Assembly (NCBI RefSeq): GCF_003970495.1
Contig: NZ_RXWW01000091.1
Span: 1 to 64,000 of the forward strand
Source: Staphylococcus pasteuri
GTDB taxonomy: Bacteria; Bacillota; Bacilli; Staphylococcales; Staphylococcaceae
Length of the DNA: 64,000 nucleotides
Reading direction: 5' to 3'
This document shows, piece by piece, positions 30,421-39,799 of this stretch (position 1 is its first letter; each line of letters opens with the position of its first letter). A model generated the notes under the pieces. That model made no database searches. It was not told where the DNA came from and saw only the letters and a list, made by a program, of their open reading frames with translations. Both the position numbers and the translations under genes were made by a program.

Positions 30421-30901
30421 TTTCGAAATATGCCTCCATTTCACTATCACTTAATATACGTTTAGCCTTTTCTGTGAAAAATATGCCATTTAATTGATCA
30501 ATCATATGTAAAATCATTCTCGCTACATCATCGTACGCTGTTAATTCTACTGAATTTCCGTTAACGTCATTACTTTCAACAACAATCATTTTACTGCGTT
30601 CAACTTCACCATATACATCGGGTAAACTTACTGATCCTTCTAAATCAGTAATCGTTTCAGTTGATTGTTTAATAATTTTAGGGTTGATAAGTTGTAATAA
30701 GCCTTCCATTTCCATATCAACGATGGCAACTTGTTGGTTAATACCGATTTGATTTGCGCTTAATGCAGATCCTTCCAACGCATATAAAGTATCTTCAACA
30801 TCTGTTAGTGTTTGCTTTAATTGATTATCGTATTGTTCTACTTGATGTGCCGGTTGGTTAAATATTGGATGCTCCGCTTTAACTAATTTTTTTACTGACA
30901 T
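30413..30901 (-). CDS. Peptide deformylase-like protein, metal ligands lost
   Basis: This 162-residue protein is alignable with peptide deformylase along its length, and its place directly before fmt is the usual place of def. All three catalytic motifs are altered. Motif 1 is [10 protein letters not shown] (44-53). Motif 2 is EGSVS, with Ser90 where the metal-binding Cys should be. Motif 3 is LHMIDQ, with Met133 for the catalytic Glu and Gln136 for the second metal-binding His; only His132 remains. Deformylase needs Cys and two His to hold metal, so activity is very unlikely. The frame is intact, so it is not a simple pseudogene. A functional def should be elsewhere. Confidence 0.88.
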   Translation of the reverse strand: MSVKKLVKAEHPIFNQPAHQVEQYDNQLKQTLTDVEDTLYALEGSALSANQIGINQQVAIVDMEMEGLLQLINPKIIKQSTETITDLEGSVSLPDVYGEVERSKMIVVESNDVNGNSVELTAYDDVARMILHMIDQLNGIFFTEKAKRILSDSEMEAYFENE

Positions 30902-31108
30902 ATTTAACGCTCCTCATTAAAATTCATCAAACCATTATAACTTATATAGTATAAAATTGCGACCTCCCTTATTCAGACTAAAGAATGAGAACGATCTCTT
31001 TGACTTTAATACCATATTTTATAAAATATAAATGAGTACTATGTTTAAAAAAAGGGAAGATTAATAAAGACAATTAATTTAAATTGTAAAAAAAGAGGTG
31101 AATTAATA

Positions 31109-31312
31109 ATGGAAGTAAACAAAGTGATTTATATTTTATTAGCTGTATTTTTAGGTAGCTTTGGAATTCATAAATTCTATGCTGGTAAAAATATGCAAGG
31201 CATTCTACACATTTTATTCTGTTGGACAGCAATACCTCATATTTTAGCTATTATTAGTGCTATCTTAACATTATTCAGACCAGCTGATGAAAATGGTAAT
31301 GTATTAATGTAA
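31109..31312 (+). CDS. TM2 domain membrane protein
   Basis: This 67-residue protein has two hydrophobic helices (about 5-22 and 31-57) joined by the TM2 signature FLGSFGIHKFYAGK, and a final short acidic tail. The function of TM2 proteins in bacteria is unknown. An AGAGGTGA site lies about ten bases before the ATG, and TTGACT at 31000-31005 may be its -35. It is transcribed against its neighbours and interrupts the priA-def-fmt order. A terminator follows. Confidence 0.85.
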   Translation: MEVNKVIYILLAVFLGSFGIHKFYAGKNMQGILHILFCWTAIPHILAIISAILTLFRPADENGNVLM

Positions 31313-31327
31313 TTAAATTAAATTTTT

Positions 31328-31380
31328 AAGCCATTGATCGCTGACAACTGTGTTTGTTGTCATGATACTCAATGGCTTTT
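31328..31380. terminator. Bidirectional terminator between TM2 gene and priA
   Basis: AAGCCATTGA pairs with TCAATGGCTT, with a second inner stem TGACAAC/GTTGTCA. Six T follow on the plus strand and a T-rich stretch on the minus strand, so it can serve both converging genes. Confidence 0.9.
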
Positions 31381-31386
31381 TTATGT

Positions 31387-33795
31387 CTACATCATCATTT
31401 GTGGGTTGATATCTATTTTTAATGCTAATTTATCTTTAACATACTTGTCATGATAATAATCATCTAAATATGTTAATGCTTTGTGTAATTCTGGTTCTCT
31501 TTTATATTTAACTAGAATTTGGAAGCGGTACTCGTTGTTAATTCTTGATAAAGCCGCAGGAGAAGGACCGAGGACAAGGGCTTGATCAGTTAGATGTTGT
31601 AACAATATTTTATGAATATGTTTAGAAGCTTCCATTACTTTTTTCATTTCTTTATGTGAAATTGTAAAATTAATTAAAAAGTAATAAGGAGGATACTTAC
31701 CTAATTTGCGATAACTCATTTCTTGTTGATAAAAAGTTAAATAATCATTTTTCTTAACATCTTCAATTGCGTAATGTTCAGGATTATATGTTTGAATAAT
31801 TACTTGCCCTTCTTTTTCATGACGTCCTGCTCGTCCAGCTACTTGTGTTAATAGTTGATATGTGCGTTCGCTAGCTCTAAAATCAGGTAAATTTAACATT
31901 GTATCTGCATTTAGAACACCTACTAATGTGATATTAGGATAATCTAATCCTTTAGCTATCATTTGTGTGCCTAAAAGAATATCTCCTTTACCATTTTCAA
32001 AATCATTAAGTAATTTTTCATGAGCACCTTTACGTGATGTTGTATCTACGTCCATACGAATGATTTTTGCATCTTCGAATTCTTGCTGGAGTAATTCTTC
32101 AACTCTTTGTGTACCAGTCCCTACTTGTCTAATATGTTCACTTTCACAATTAGGACATTTATTAGGTGGCGTTTCTTGATAACCACAATAGTGACATTTC
32201 AATTGATCAGTTGTTTTGTGATACGTTAATGAAATATCACAGTTTGGACACTGTGGTACGTGACCACAATCACGGCAAAGCATAAATGAAGCATATCCTC
32301 TTCTATTTAAAAATAGTACGATTTGTTCATTATGGTCTAAACAATGTTGAATGGCTTGTCTAAGTGTAGAAGAAAACATTGAACGGTTCCCTTCTGCAAG
32401 TTCCTCACGCATATCCACAATATTAATAGCAGGCAGCGCTTGATTATTAACACGATTAGGTAATGTTAATAATTGATAAACGTCTTTTTCTGCACGTGCA
32501 TATGTTTCCAAACTTGGAGTTGCACTTCCTAGTATGACTGGACATTGATGATAATGACTACGCCATTGCGCTATATCTCGCGCATGATATCTTGGATAAT
32601 CTTCTTGCTTATATGTAGATTCATGTTCTTCGTCTATAATAATTAGACCTAAATTTTTAAATGGAGCAAATATACTTGAGCGAGCACCTACACTGACTTG
32701 TGCACGACCATCACGAATCTTTTGCCATTCATCATATCTTTCACCATTTGAAAGACCTGAATGTAACACCGCAACATCATCACCAAATCGGCGCTTAACC
32801 CGTAATACCATTTGTGGTGTTAAAGCAATTTCGGGGACGAGCATCATAGCCTGTTTACCTTGATTTAATGCTGTTTCAATAGTTTGTAAGTATACTTCTG
32901 TTTTCCCCGATCCTGTGACACCATGTAATAAAAATGTTCTCTCTTCATTTGCATCTATTTTTGCTTTAATCGCATCGAAAGCATTTTGTTGATCATTCGT
33001 TAATTGACGATTATTTTCTTTCTCAAAAATACGATTTGCAAAAGGATCTCTTTCAACTTCAGCGTCATACTTTTCTAAATAACCTTTTTTAATTAATGTA
33101 TCTAAACTTGATTTAGAGAATCCCATTTCATCTAATTCTTTGATAAACACATCTCGGTGTCTTTCATCTAACAAGTAAGCATATAAATCATATTGCTTAA
33201 TTGATTTTTCTAATTTATTTAAAATTTCGTCTGGATTACCTATATCCGTTACTTTAACAGCACGTTGTGTTTTCTTTTTAATATTTTGCGATAAGATAGT
33301 AGTTTCTTTAATGACATGTTGCTTTAATAAATCATCTAAATATCCTAAATCGTTATTTTTTTGTGCATCTTTATAAAAATAATATCCATCTTTATTAAAT
33401 CTTTTTAAAATAGATTCTGATATGTCATTACCCTTTACAATTTCGAACGCTTTTTGATATTTAGCTTTAATTGCATTAGGCAACATGACTTCTAAAACTG
33501 AAATACGTTTTGTTAAATGATAATGACTAAGCCACTCACTAAGTTCAATTAATTCAGGTGTTAATTCTGGTTTGATGTCTTGAATCTCTTTGATTTCTTT
33601 AAGTTTACTGAAGTCAATGTCTTTATCAGGTTGATCTTGAATACTCATAACATACCCTTGAATTGTTCTTGGTCCAAACGGTACTATCACACGTATCCCT
33701 ATTTGAACGAATGATTGCAATCGTTCAGGTATAATATAGTCAAATTTAAAATCAACACTTTTAGAAGGTATATCTACAATAACCTTTGCTATCAT
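31387..33795 (-). CDS. priA: Primosomal replication protein N' (PriA helicase)
   Basis: PriA restarts stalled forks by loading the replicative helicase. I use the ATG at 33795 (MIAKVIVDIPSKSVD), which shares a base with the coaBC stop (TAATG); this gives 802 residues. An N-terminal DNA-binding region is followed by Walker A GVTGSGKTEVYLQ, IIDEEHESTYKQ, and a zinc module with eight cysteines (CRDCGHVPQCPNC, then CHYCGY and CPNC), ending in the helicase core AGRAGRHEKEG. Terminated by the hairpin at 31328-31380. Confidence 0.96.
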   Translation of the reverse strand: MIAKVIVDIPSKSVDFKFDYIIPERLQSFVQIGIRVIVPFGPRTIQGYVMSIQDQPDKDIDFSKLKEIKEIQDIKPELTPELIELSEWLSHYHLTKRISVLEVMLPNAIKAKYQKAFEIVKGNDISESILKRFNKDGYYFYKDAQKNNDLGYLDDLLKQHVIKETTILSQNIKKKTQRAVKVTDIGNPDEILNKLEKSIKQYDLYAYLLDERHRDVFIKELDEMGFSKSSLDTLIKKGYLEKYDAEVERDPFANRIFEKENNRQLTNDQQNAFDAIKAKIDANEERTFLLHGVTGSGKTEVYLQTIETALNQGKQAMMLVPEIALTPQMVLRVKRRFGDDVAVLHSGLSNGERYDEWQKIRDGRAQVSVGARSSIFAPFKNLGLIIIDEEHESTYKQEDYPRYHARDIAQWRSHYHQCPVILGSATPSLETYARAEKDVYQLLTLPNRVNNQALPAINIVDMREELAEGNRSMFSSTLRQAIQHCLDHNEQIVLFLNRRGYASFMLCRDCGHVPQCPNCDISLTYHKTTDQLKCHYCGYQETPPNKCPNCESEHIRQVGTGTQRVEELLQQEFEDAKIIRMDVDTTSRKGAHEKLLNDFENGKGDILLGTQMIAKGLDYPNITLVGVLNADTMLNLPDFRASERTYQLLTQVAGRAGRHEKEGQVIIQTYNPEHYAIEDVKKNDYLTFYQQEMSYRKLGKYPPYYFLINFTISHKEMKKVMEASKHIHKILLQHLTDQALVLGPSPAALSRINNEYRFQILVKYKREPELHKALTYLDDYYHDKYVKDKLALKIDINPQMMM

Positions 33796-34994
33796 TATTG
33801 CCACCTAGTTTCTAATTCGTCTAAAATTTCGTTAGCAATTTCAACTTTTTTGCCTTTCTTTATATTGACCATATCTTGGTTTTTAAAATGCATCGTTAAT
33901 TCATTTTCATCTGAATTAAAACCAATTGATTTATCACCAACATTATTGGAAATAATCACATCCGCATTTTTTCTTTTTAATTTATCTTGAGCATATTGTT
34001 CAATATTTTGAGTTTCTGCAGCAAAACCAACTAAATACTGATCCTGTTTATGTTCACCAAGATACTTAAGAATATCCTGAGTACGTTTAAATTTTACAGT
34101 TAAATCGCCATCTTGCTTTTTCATTTTATGATCTAACACTTCAGATGGAGTGTAATCAGATACAGCTGCGGCTTTAATAACGATATCTTGAGTATCATAG
34201 TATTGTAATGTTTCTTCAAACATCTCTTTTGCACTTTCAACTCGAATCACATTCACACCTTTAGGATCATCTAATTGGGTTGGCCCACTAACTAACGTGA
34301 CATTAGCACCACGTTTTTGTAATGCAGTTGCTATTGCGAATCCCATTTTTCCTGATGAACGATTTGATACAAATCTAACTGGATCGATGACTTCAACTGT
34401 AGGACCTGCAGTAACAAGAGCATTTTTACCTTTAAATGAACTTTCAATTTGTGTCTCATGTTGATTAAAGTATTGATTAATGACTGACACAATTTGTAAA
34501 GGTTCTTCCATACGTCCTTTAGCAACATATCCGCACGCTAAATAACCGTCCCCAGGTTCTATAAATTGGTACCCATCAGATTTTAAAGTCTCTATATTAT
34601 GTTGTGTTCGTTTATTTTCGTACATGTGTACATTCATAGCTGGAGCGATAAATGTTTGTGTTTCTGTTGCTAATAAAGTTGACGTTATCATATCATCTGC
34701 AATACCGACACTTAACTTTGCAATTGTATTTGCAGTCGCTGGCGCTACGATAATAACATCTGCCCAATCGCCAAGTGCAACGTGTTGGATTTCTTGAGGA
34801 TTTTCTTCTTTAAAAGTATTTGTATAAACTGGATTTTTACTAATAGATTGAAAGGCTAATGGTGTAACAAATTCTTGTGCATGATTTGATAACATCACAC
34901 GTACTTCATAACCTGCTTGAGTTAATTTACTAGTTAAATCTATAGCTTTATATGCAGCTATACCGCCAGTAACCGCTAATAAAATATGTTTCAT
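33795..34994 (-). CDS. coaBC: Bifunctional phosphopantothenoylcysteine decarboxylase/synthetase
   Basis: CoaBC joins cysteine to 4'-phosphopantothenate and decarboxylates the product in coenzyme A synthesis. The 399 residues comprise a flavin-dependent CoaC half (about 1-180) with APATANTIAKL, PAMNVHMYENK and the active cysteine in YLACGYVAKGRM, and a CoaB half starting near LVTAGPTVEVIDPVRFVSNRSSGKMG. The start has an AAGGAG site. It lies between rpoZ and priA, the usual Firmicute order. Confidence 0.96.
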   Translation of the reverse strand: MKHILLAVTGGIAAYKAIDLTSKLTQAGYEVRVMLSNHAQEFVTPLAFQSISKNPVYTNTFKEENPQEIQHVALGDWADVIIVAPATANTIAKLSVGIADDMITSTLLATETQTFIAPAMNVHMYENKRTQHNIETLKSDGYQFIEPGDGYLACGYVAKGRMEEPLQIVSVINQYFNQHETQIESSFKGKNALVTAGPTVEVIDPVRFVSNRSSGKMGFAIATALQKRGANVTLVSGPTQLDDPKGVNVIRVESAKEMFEETLQYYDTQDIVIKAAAVSDYTPSEVLDHKMKKQDGDLTVKFKRTQDILKYLGEHKQDQYLVGFAAETQNIEQYAQDKLKRKNADVIISNNVGDKSIGFNSDENELTMHFKNQDMVNIKKGKKVEIANEILDELETRWQ

Positions 34995-35124
34995 TATTGT
35001 GTTCTCCTTAAATACATTTTCAATTCAATCAATTTATTTCCCTGATTAGAACTTTGCTCGTTTGTTTATTCAACAAGATGTTATTCAAATTTATATTAAT
35101 TATACACAAATTATCAATGATATT

Positions 35125-35196
35125 AAAAAAACACACCTTATATAAGTGATATATTCATTACAACTCATGTAATAACATATCTCAAAAAAGGTGTGT
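35125..35196 (-). terminator. Terminator after gmk-rpoZ
   Basis: An outer stem ACACACC with GGTGTGT encloses a long, partly paired loop (ATATATTCATTACA with TGTAATAACATAT). On the minus strand it is followed by seven T, directly after rpoZ. The remaining 128 bases up to coaBC show nothing else. Confidence 0.85.
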
Positions 35197-35214
35197 ACAT
35201 TTATTTTAATGTGA

Positions 35215-35426
35215 TTATCCTAAAAATTCGTTAGGAATAACTGGTGAAACTTTACCATCAGCAATTTCTTCTAGTGCTTTACCAACAGGTTTAGCTGAAA
35301 TGTATTTACTTTCTAAAGCTGTTTCTGGTTTTTCATCTAATTCACGAGCTCTTTTTGCAGCAGTAGTAGCGATAAGATATTTAGATGTAATCTTACCTGT
35401 TAATTGGTTTAAAGGTGGATTTAACA

Positions 35427-35427
<1 letters not shown>
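35215..35427 (-). CDS. rpoZ: RNA polymerase omega subunit
   Basis: This 70-residue subunit supports RNA polymerase assembly. The family core LTGKITSKYLIATTAAKRAREL (in residues 9-30) is clear, followed by the acidic region and KALEEIADGKV. The ATG overlaps the gmk stop (TAATG), so the two are coupled. A terminator follows. Confidence 0.95.
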
Positions 35428-36053
<626 letters not shown>

Positions 36054-36087
36054 TTACGACCTTTCTAAGCTATTCTTCTATTATTTA

Positions 36088-36103
36088 AATATGATATCAT
36101 ATT
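36088..36103. repeat. 16-base palindrome upstream of gmk
   Basis: AATATGATATCATATT is a perfect palindrome about 40 bases before the gmk start, in the gmk-rqcH divergent region. It could be an operator or the base of a small hairpin in the gmk leader. No known regulator is assigned. Confidence 0.4.
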
Positions 36104-36179
36104 GCACTTGAAATTGTATAGAGATACTTTTAGCGACTCATTATACATTTTTCATAATAAGTTAAATTAAACAAGAATC

Positions 36180-36208
36180 ATGACCGTACGAATGATGCAT
36201 GTTACAAT
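36180..36208 (+). promoter_or_regulatory. Promoter for rqcH
   Basis: ATGACC (36180-36185) and TACAAT (36203-36208) are 17 bases apart, about 35 bases before the rqcH start, which has an AAGGTGG site. Confidence 0.55.
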
Positions 36209-36243
36209 AATGAGAATGAATAACAAGAAGGTGGCAGATATCA

Positions 36244-37950
36244 ATGGCATATGATGGCCTATTTACAAAACAGATGGTTGATTCCTTACAAGATTTAGTT
36301 ACAGGACGCATCCATAAAGTTAATCAACCCGAAAATGATACGATAATTATTGTTGTACGCCAAAACCGTCAAAATCATCAACTACTTTTATCTATACATC
36401 CAAGCTTTTCAAGGTTGCAATTAACGAATAAAAAATATGATAATCCATTCGACCCACCTATGTTTGCTCGTGTCTTCCGTAAACATCTAGAAGGTGGCAT
36501 TATTAAAGCTATTCGTCAAATTGGTAATGATAGACGTGTAGAAATTGATGTACAAAGTAAAGATGAAATCGGCGATACTATGTATAGAACGATTATATTA
36601 GAAATTATGGGTAAACATAGTAATTTAATATTAGTTGATGAAAATCGAAAAATCATCGAAGGATTTAAACATCTTACACCTAATACAAACCAATATCGTA
36701 CAGTAATGCCTGGTTTCCAATATGAAGCCCCTCCAACTCAACATAAGTTAAACCCTTATGAAGTGTCAGGTTCTGAAGCATTAAAACATATTGATTTCAA
36801 TGCAGGTAAAATTGCTAAACAACTGTTAAATACTTTCGAAGGTTTTAGCCCGTTAATTACAAATGAAATCGTTAATCGTCGTCAGTTTATGACGCCCGAG
36901 ACTTTACCTGAAGCGTATGATGAAGTCATGGCTGAGACACTAGAAACACCTACCCCTGTATTTCATAAAAATCATCAATCTGGTAAAGAAGATTTTTACT
37001 TCATGACTTTAAATCAATTTTATGATGATATAGTAACTTATGACTCTTTAAATGATTTATTAGATCGTTATTATGATGCACGAGGAGAACGTGAGCGCGT
37101 CAAACAACGTGCTAATGATTTAGTGCGTTTTGTCCAACAACAACTTCATAAATATCAAAACAAATTAAGCAAACTCATGCATGAATATGAAGGAACTAAA
37201 GATAAAGATAATTATCAATTGTATGGGGAATTAATAACAGCAAATATTTATCGTATAAATCAAGGAGACGAATCTGTAACAGTACTCAATTATTATAATA
37301 ATGAAGAGATTACAATTCCCTTGAATCCAACGAAATCTCCTTCTGTTAATGCACAATATTATTATAGACAATACAATCGTATGAAAACGCGTGAACATGA
37401 ACTTCAACGTCAAATTCAGTTAACTAAAGAAAACATTGACTATTTCACTGGTATTGAACAGCAATTAGAACATATAACGGTAAATGAAATCGATGATATT
37501 CGTGACGAATTAGCAGATCAAGGATTTATGAAACAGCGTAAAAATGTTAAGAAAAAGAAAAATGCTAAAATACAGCTTCAATCTTATCTTTCAACAGATG
37601 GAGATACGATATTAGTAGGTAAAAATAATAAACAAAATGATTATCTCACTAATAAAAAAGCACAGAAAAATCATATATGGTTCCATACGAAAGACATCCC
37701 AGGTTCGCATGTTGTTATTCTAAATGATTCACCTTCAGAAGAAACTATTAAAGAAGCGGCTATGCTCGCTGGTTACTTCTCTAAAGCTGGAAATTCAGGT
37801 CAAATTCCTGTTGACTATACCGAAATAAAACATGTCCATAAACCTTCTGGTGCAAAACCAGGATTTGTCACTTATGACAAGCAAAAAACTTTATATGCAA
37901 CTCCAGATTATGATCATATTCAACATATGAAATCTGAAAGTTTAACTTAA
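36244..37950 (+). CDS. rqcH: Ribosome-associated quality control protein RqcH (Fbp/NFACT)
   Basis: RqcH binds obstructed 50S subunits with peptidyl-tRNA and, using tRNA-Ala, adds alanine tails that mark stalled peptides for degradation. Homologues were earlier named fibronectin-binding proteins. The 568 residues begin with the NFACT-N domain (MAYDGLFTKQMVDSLQ) carrying the NDRRVEIDV segment with the conserved Asp-Arg pair; a coiled coil (about 280-330 and 375-420) and the C-terminal NFACT-R domain (KNHIWFHTKDIPGSHVVI) follow. It is a single-gene unit with its own promoter and terminator. Confidence 0.94.
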   Translation: MAYDGLFTKQMVDSLQDLVTGRIHKVNQPENDTIIIVVRQNRQNHQLLLSIHPSFSRLQLTNKKYDNPFDPPMFARVFRKHLEGGIIKAIRQIGNDRRVEIDVQSKDEIGDTMYRTIILEIMGKHSNLILVDENRKIIEGFKHLTPNTNQYRTVMPGFQYEAPPTQHKLNPYEVSGSEALKHIDFNAGKIAKQLLNTFEGFSPLITNEIVNRRQFMTPETLPEAYDEVMAETLETPTPVFHKNHQSGKEDFYFMTLNQFYDDIVTYDSLNDLLDRYYDARGERERVKQRANDLVRFVQQQLHKYQNKLSKLMHEYEGTKDKDNYQLYGELITANIYRINQGDESVTVLNYYNNEEITIPLNPTKSPSVNAQYYYRQYNRMKTREHELQRQIQLTKENIDYFTGIEQQLEHITVNEIDDIRDELADQGFMKQRKNVKKKKNAKIQLQSYLSTDGDTILVGKNNKQNDYLTNKKAQKNHIWFHTKDIPGSHVVILNDSPSEETIKEAAMLAGYFSKAGNSGQIPVDYTEIKHVHKPSGAKPGFVTYDKQKTLYATPDYDHIQHMKSESLT

Positions 37951-37963
37951 TTTAAATATAAAG

Positions 37964-38064
37964 AGGACTGATTACGCATATATGAAGTGCACCCCAAAAG
38001 TTAGACTTAAAATCTAACTTTATGGATTTCAGCACAATATATGACACGTAACCAGTCCTTTTTA
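37964..38064. terminator. rqcH terminator carrying a palindromic insert
   Basis: The outer stem AGGACTG-A-TTACG (37964-37976) pairs with CGTAA-C-CAGTCCT (38047-38059) and is followed by T5 on the plus strand, an ordinary terminator base. Its loop is about 70 bases and is itself a palindrome: CATATAT/ATATATG, then TGAAGTGCACCCC near the 5' side, then AAAGTTAGA pairing with TCTAACTTT. The inner element resembles the one at 38785-38887 and, by eye, the ends of IS3/IS150-group elements. Confidence 0.75.
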
Positions 38065-38081
38065 ATTATATAAATATTTTG

Positions 38082-38489
38082 TTAGTGCTTATCTGGTAAT
38101 GCAAGTTGGAAACTGACACCAAATTTATCTTGTACCCATGCAAATTCGCGATATGGTGGCATTTCAGTTTTAGGCATTAAAATAGCGCCTTCTTTTTTTA
38201 GTCCACTGAAAAGTCTTTCCATTTCCATTGTATCTTTAACAGTGACATAAAGTGACATTGCAGGATTCATTGGTAATTCTTCTCCATTGTTTGCATCAAT
38301 AGCCATAAAAACTTGACCATTTAGTGTGAATATCGAATGTTGAACAGTTCCAGGTGTTCCAGGTCCATCTTCATCATATTTAACCATCGTTATAATTTCA
38401 CTATCTTCAAATAAGCTTGTATATAAATTAATTGCTTCTTCTGCTTGATCATTAAACATTAAAAATGTCGTTATTTTTGGTATTTCCAT
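38082..38489 (-). CDS. VOC superfamily (PhnB-type) protein
   Basis: This 135-residue protein belongs to the PhnB/YjdN branch of the vicinal oxygen chelate fold, often labelled as a 3-demethylubiquinone methyltransferase-like domain. Visible features are ITTFLMFNDQAEEAINLY at the start, DGPGTPGTVQHSIFTLNG, and REFAWVQDKFGVSFQL at the end. No substrate is known. The start has a GGGGG-type site (AGGGGGAT). It is alone and converges on rqcH. Confidence 0.85.
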   Translation of the reverse strand: MEIPKITTFLMFNDQAEEAINLYTSLFEDSEIITMVKYDEDGPGTPGTVQHSIFTLNGQVFMAIDANNGEELPMNPAMSLYVTVKDTMEMERLFSGLKKEGAILMPKTEMPPYREFAWVQDKFGVSFQLALPDKH

Positions 38490-38630
38490 TTTAATCCCCC
38501 TATAAGTGTTGTTTAAATTATTACCAATACTTATCCATAGTTTAACATGCGTGTCTTAATTTTGTTGACTATACCCACTTTTAAGATTTTAGCTATTTAT
38601 AATATTTTTGTTAGAAGTAGTTTTTTAATT

Positions 38631-38658
38631 TTGACTTATATGTTTGAACGGTTAAAAT
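38631..38658 (+). promoter_or_regulatory. Promoter for the 27-residue membrane peptide
   Basis: TTGACT (38631-38636) and TAAAAT (38653-38658) are 16 bases apart. The start of transcription would be near 38665, leaving a leader of about 20 bases with the AAAGGAGG site. The rest of the 448-base region from 38490 to 38937 holds only this unit and its terminator. Confidence 0.65.
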
Positions 38659-38685
38659 TAAATTAAGTGAAAAGGAGGCCATAAT

Positions 38686-38769
38686 ATGACACATTTACTT
38701 ATTCCTCTATTGATATTAGTAATTGTTTTACTAATTGGATGGCTATTAACTAAATTATTTATTCGTTAA
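38686..38769 (+). CDS. 27-residue hydrophobic membrane peptide, new small ORF
   Basis: ATG at 38686 has a perfect AAAGGAGG site seven bases upstream. The peptide starts [16 protein letters not shown] and ends LTKLFIR, so it is a single transmembrane helix with a basic C-terminus. A promoter at 38631-38658 and a terminator hairpin starting 16 bases after the stop make a complete small transcription unit. The shape resembles type I toxin peptides and other small staphylococcal membrane peptides, but no antitoxin RNA is recognised, so no function is claimed. Confidence 0.65.
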   Translation: MTHLLIPLLILVIVLLIGWLLTKLFIR

Positions 38770-38784
38770 AGTAATATAAAAAAG

Positions 38785-38887
38785 AAACGGCGTTAGAGTG
38801 TTGTTAAACTGATGTGCCCTTATAAAGTTAGATTTTTAGTACAACTTTAGGGTTCAGTACAAACATTGACTAATCGCCGTTTTTTTC
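38785..38887. terminator. Bidirectional terminator carrying a palindromic insert
   Basis: The base AAACGGCG (38785-38792) pairs with CGCCGTTT (38875-38882) and continues with TTAG/CTAA. T7 follows on the plus strand, and on the minus strand TTTCTTTTTT follows. The loop holds a palindrome: ACTGATGTGCCCT near 38808 and AGGGTTCAGT near 38849-38858, with AAAGTT/AACTTT inside, related to the element in the rqcH terminator. It serves the small peptide and, on the other strand, the end of the pyr operon. Confidence 0.75.
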
Positions 38888-38937
38888 ATTCATTGCTTTT
38901 AAATTAATAATCATGTAGTTTAAATCATTATTTCGGA

Positions 38938-39162
38938 CTACAATTCACCTTTAGTACGTAAGTTTTCCTTTGCTTTTTTGAAAATATCACTTGTATGTTC
39001 AAAAGCATTATAATTCATTTCTTTTTGAAATTTGGATACTTTACTTTCATTTTCTTGGACATCGAGTTGAGTTGTATTTCTAAAATCTTCCCGTCGACTT
39101 AAAAATGCATTGCAGTGTTTTAATGACGAGTACAGATGATTATCATGTTTCTGCTTTAACAT
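38938..39162 (-). CDS. Hypothetical protein at the end of the pyr operon
   Basis: The likely ATG at 39162 (MLKQKHDNHLYSSLKHCN) has an AGGTGG site eight bases upstream; the frame also opens with a GTG four codons earlier. The 74-residue product is hydrophilic, predicted mostly helical, with one cysteine and a Lys-rich C-terminus (KKAKENLRTKGEL). No known domain is recognised. It lies 25 bases after pyrE in the same direction with no terminator between, so it is probably the last gene of the pyr transcript. Confidence 0.65.
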   Translation of the reverse strand: MLKQKHDNHLYSSLKHCNAFLSRREDFRNTTQLDVQENESKVSKFQKEMNYNAFEHTSDIFKKAKENLRTKGEL

Positions 39163-39187
39163 TTTACATCCCACCTATAAACCTATC

Positions 39188-39799
39188 TTATGATAAGTTA
39201 TCTCTCCAATCAACTAAAGTCTGAATGTCATTTTCAGAAATTTCTCCACGCTCTTTTGCTACTTCAATCAATTCATTATAATTACTTAAAGTGTAAAAAG
39301 GAATTTGTGCTTGTTTGAATGTATCATCTGCTTTAGCTAGACCATAAGTAAATATGGCAACAACGCCTAACACTTCTGCGCCAGCTTCTTTAAGGGCATC
39401 TACTGCTGTTACTGATGATCCACCAGTAGAAATTAAATCTTCAACAACCACTACTTTTTTGCCTTTACTTTTGGCACCTTCAATTTGATTTTGTTTACCA
39501 TGGCTTTTACTTTTCGAACGAACATAGTTCATTGGTAACTCCATTTTTTCTGAAATATACGCAGCATGTGGTATACCTGCTGTTGCAGTACCAGAAATAA
39601 TTTCTACGTCTTCAAATTTTTCATTAATAAGTTTGATTAAACCATCTCTAATAGCATTTCGTACTTCTGGATAGCCTAATGTTACTCTGTTATCGCAATA
39701 AATTGGTGATTTAATACCTGAACTCCATGTAAATAAATCATTTGGTGATAATGATACTGCTTCAATATCTAGTAGTGATTTTGCAATTTCTTTAGCCAT
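39188..39799 (-). CDS. pyrE: Orotate phosphoribosyltransferase
   Basis: PyrE joins orotate to PRPP, giving OMP. The 203-residue protein has the PRPP motif [18 protein letters not shown] (about 115-132), the flexible-loop region [17 protein letters not shown], and an N-terminal substrate segment [12 protein letters not shown]. It starts directly after pyrF stops, the last two enzymatic steps being adjacent. Length is normal. Confidence 0.97.
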   Translation of the reverse strand: MAKEIAKSLLDIEAVSLSPNDLFTWSSGIKSPIYCDNRVTLGYPEVRNAIRDGLIKLINEKFEDVEIISGTATAGIPHAAYISEKMELPMNYVRSKSKSHGKQNQIEGAKSKGKKVVVVEDLISTGGSSVTAVDALKEAGAEVLGVVAIFTYGLAKADDTFKQAQIPFYTLSNYNELIEVAKERGEISENDIQTLVDWRDNLS

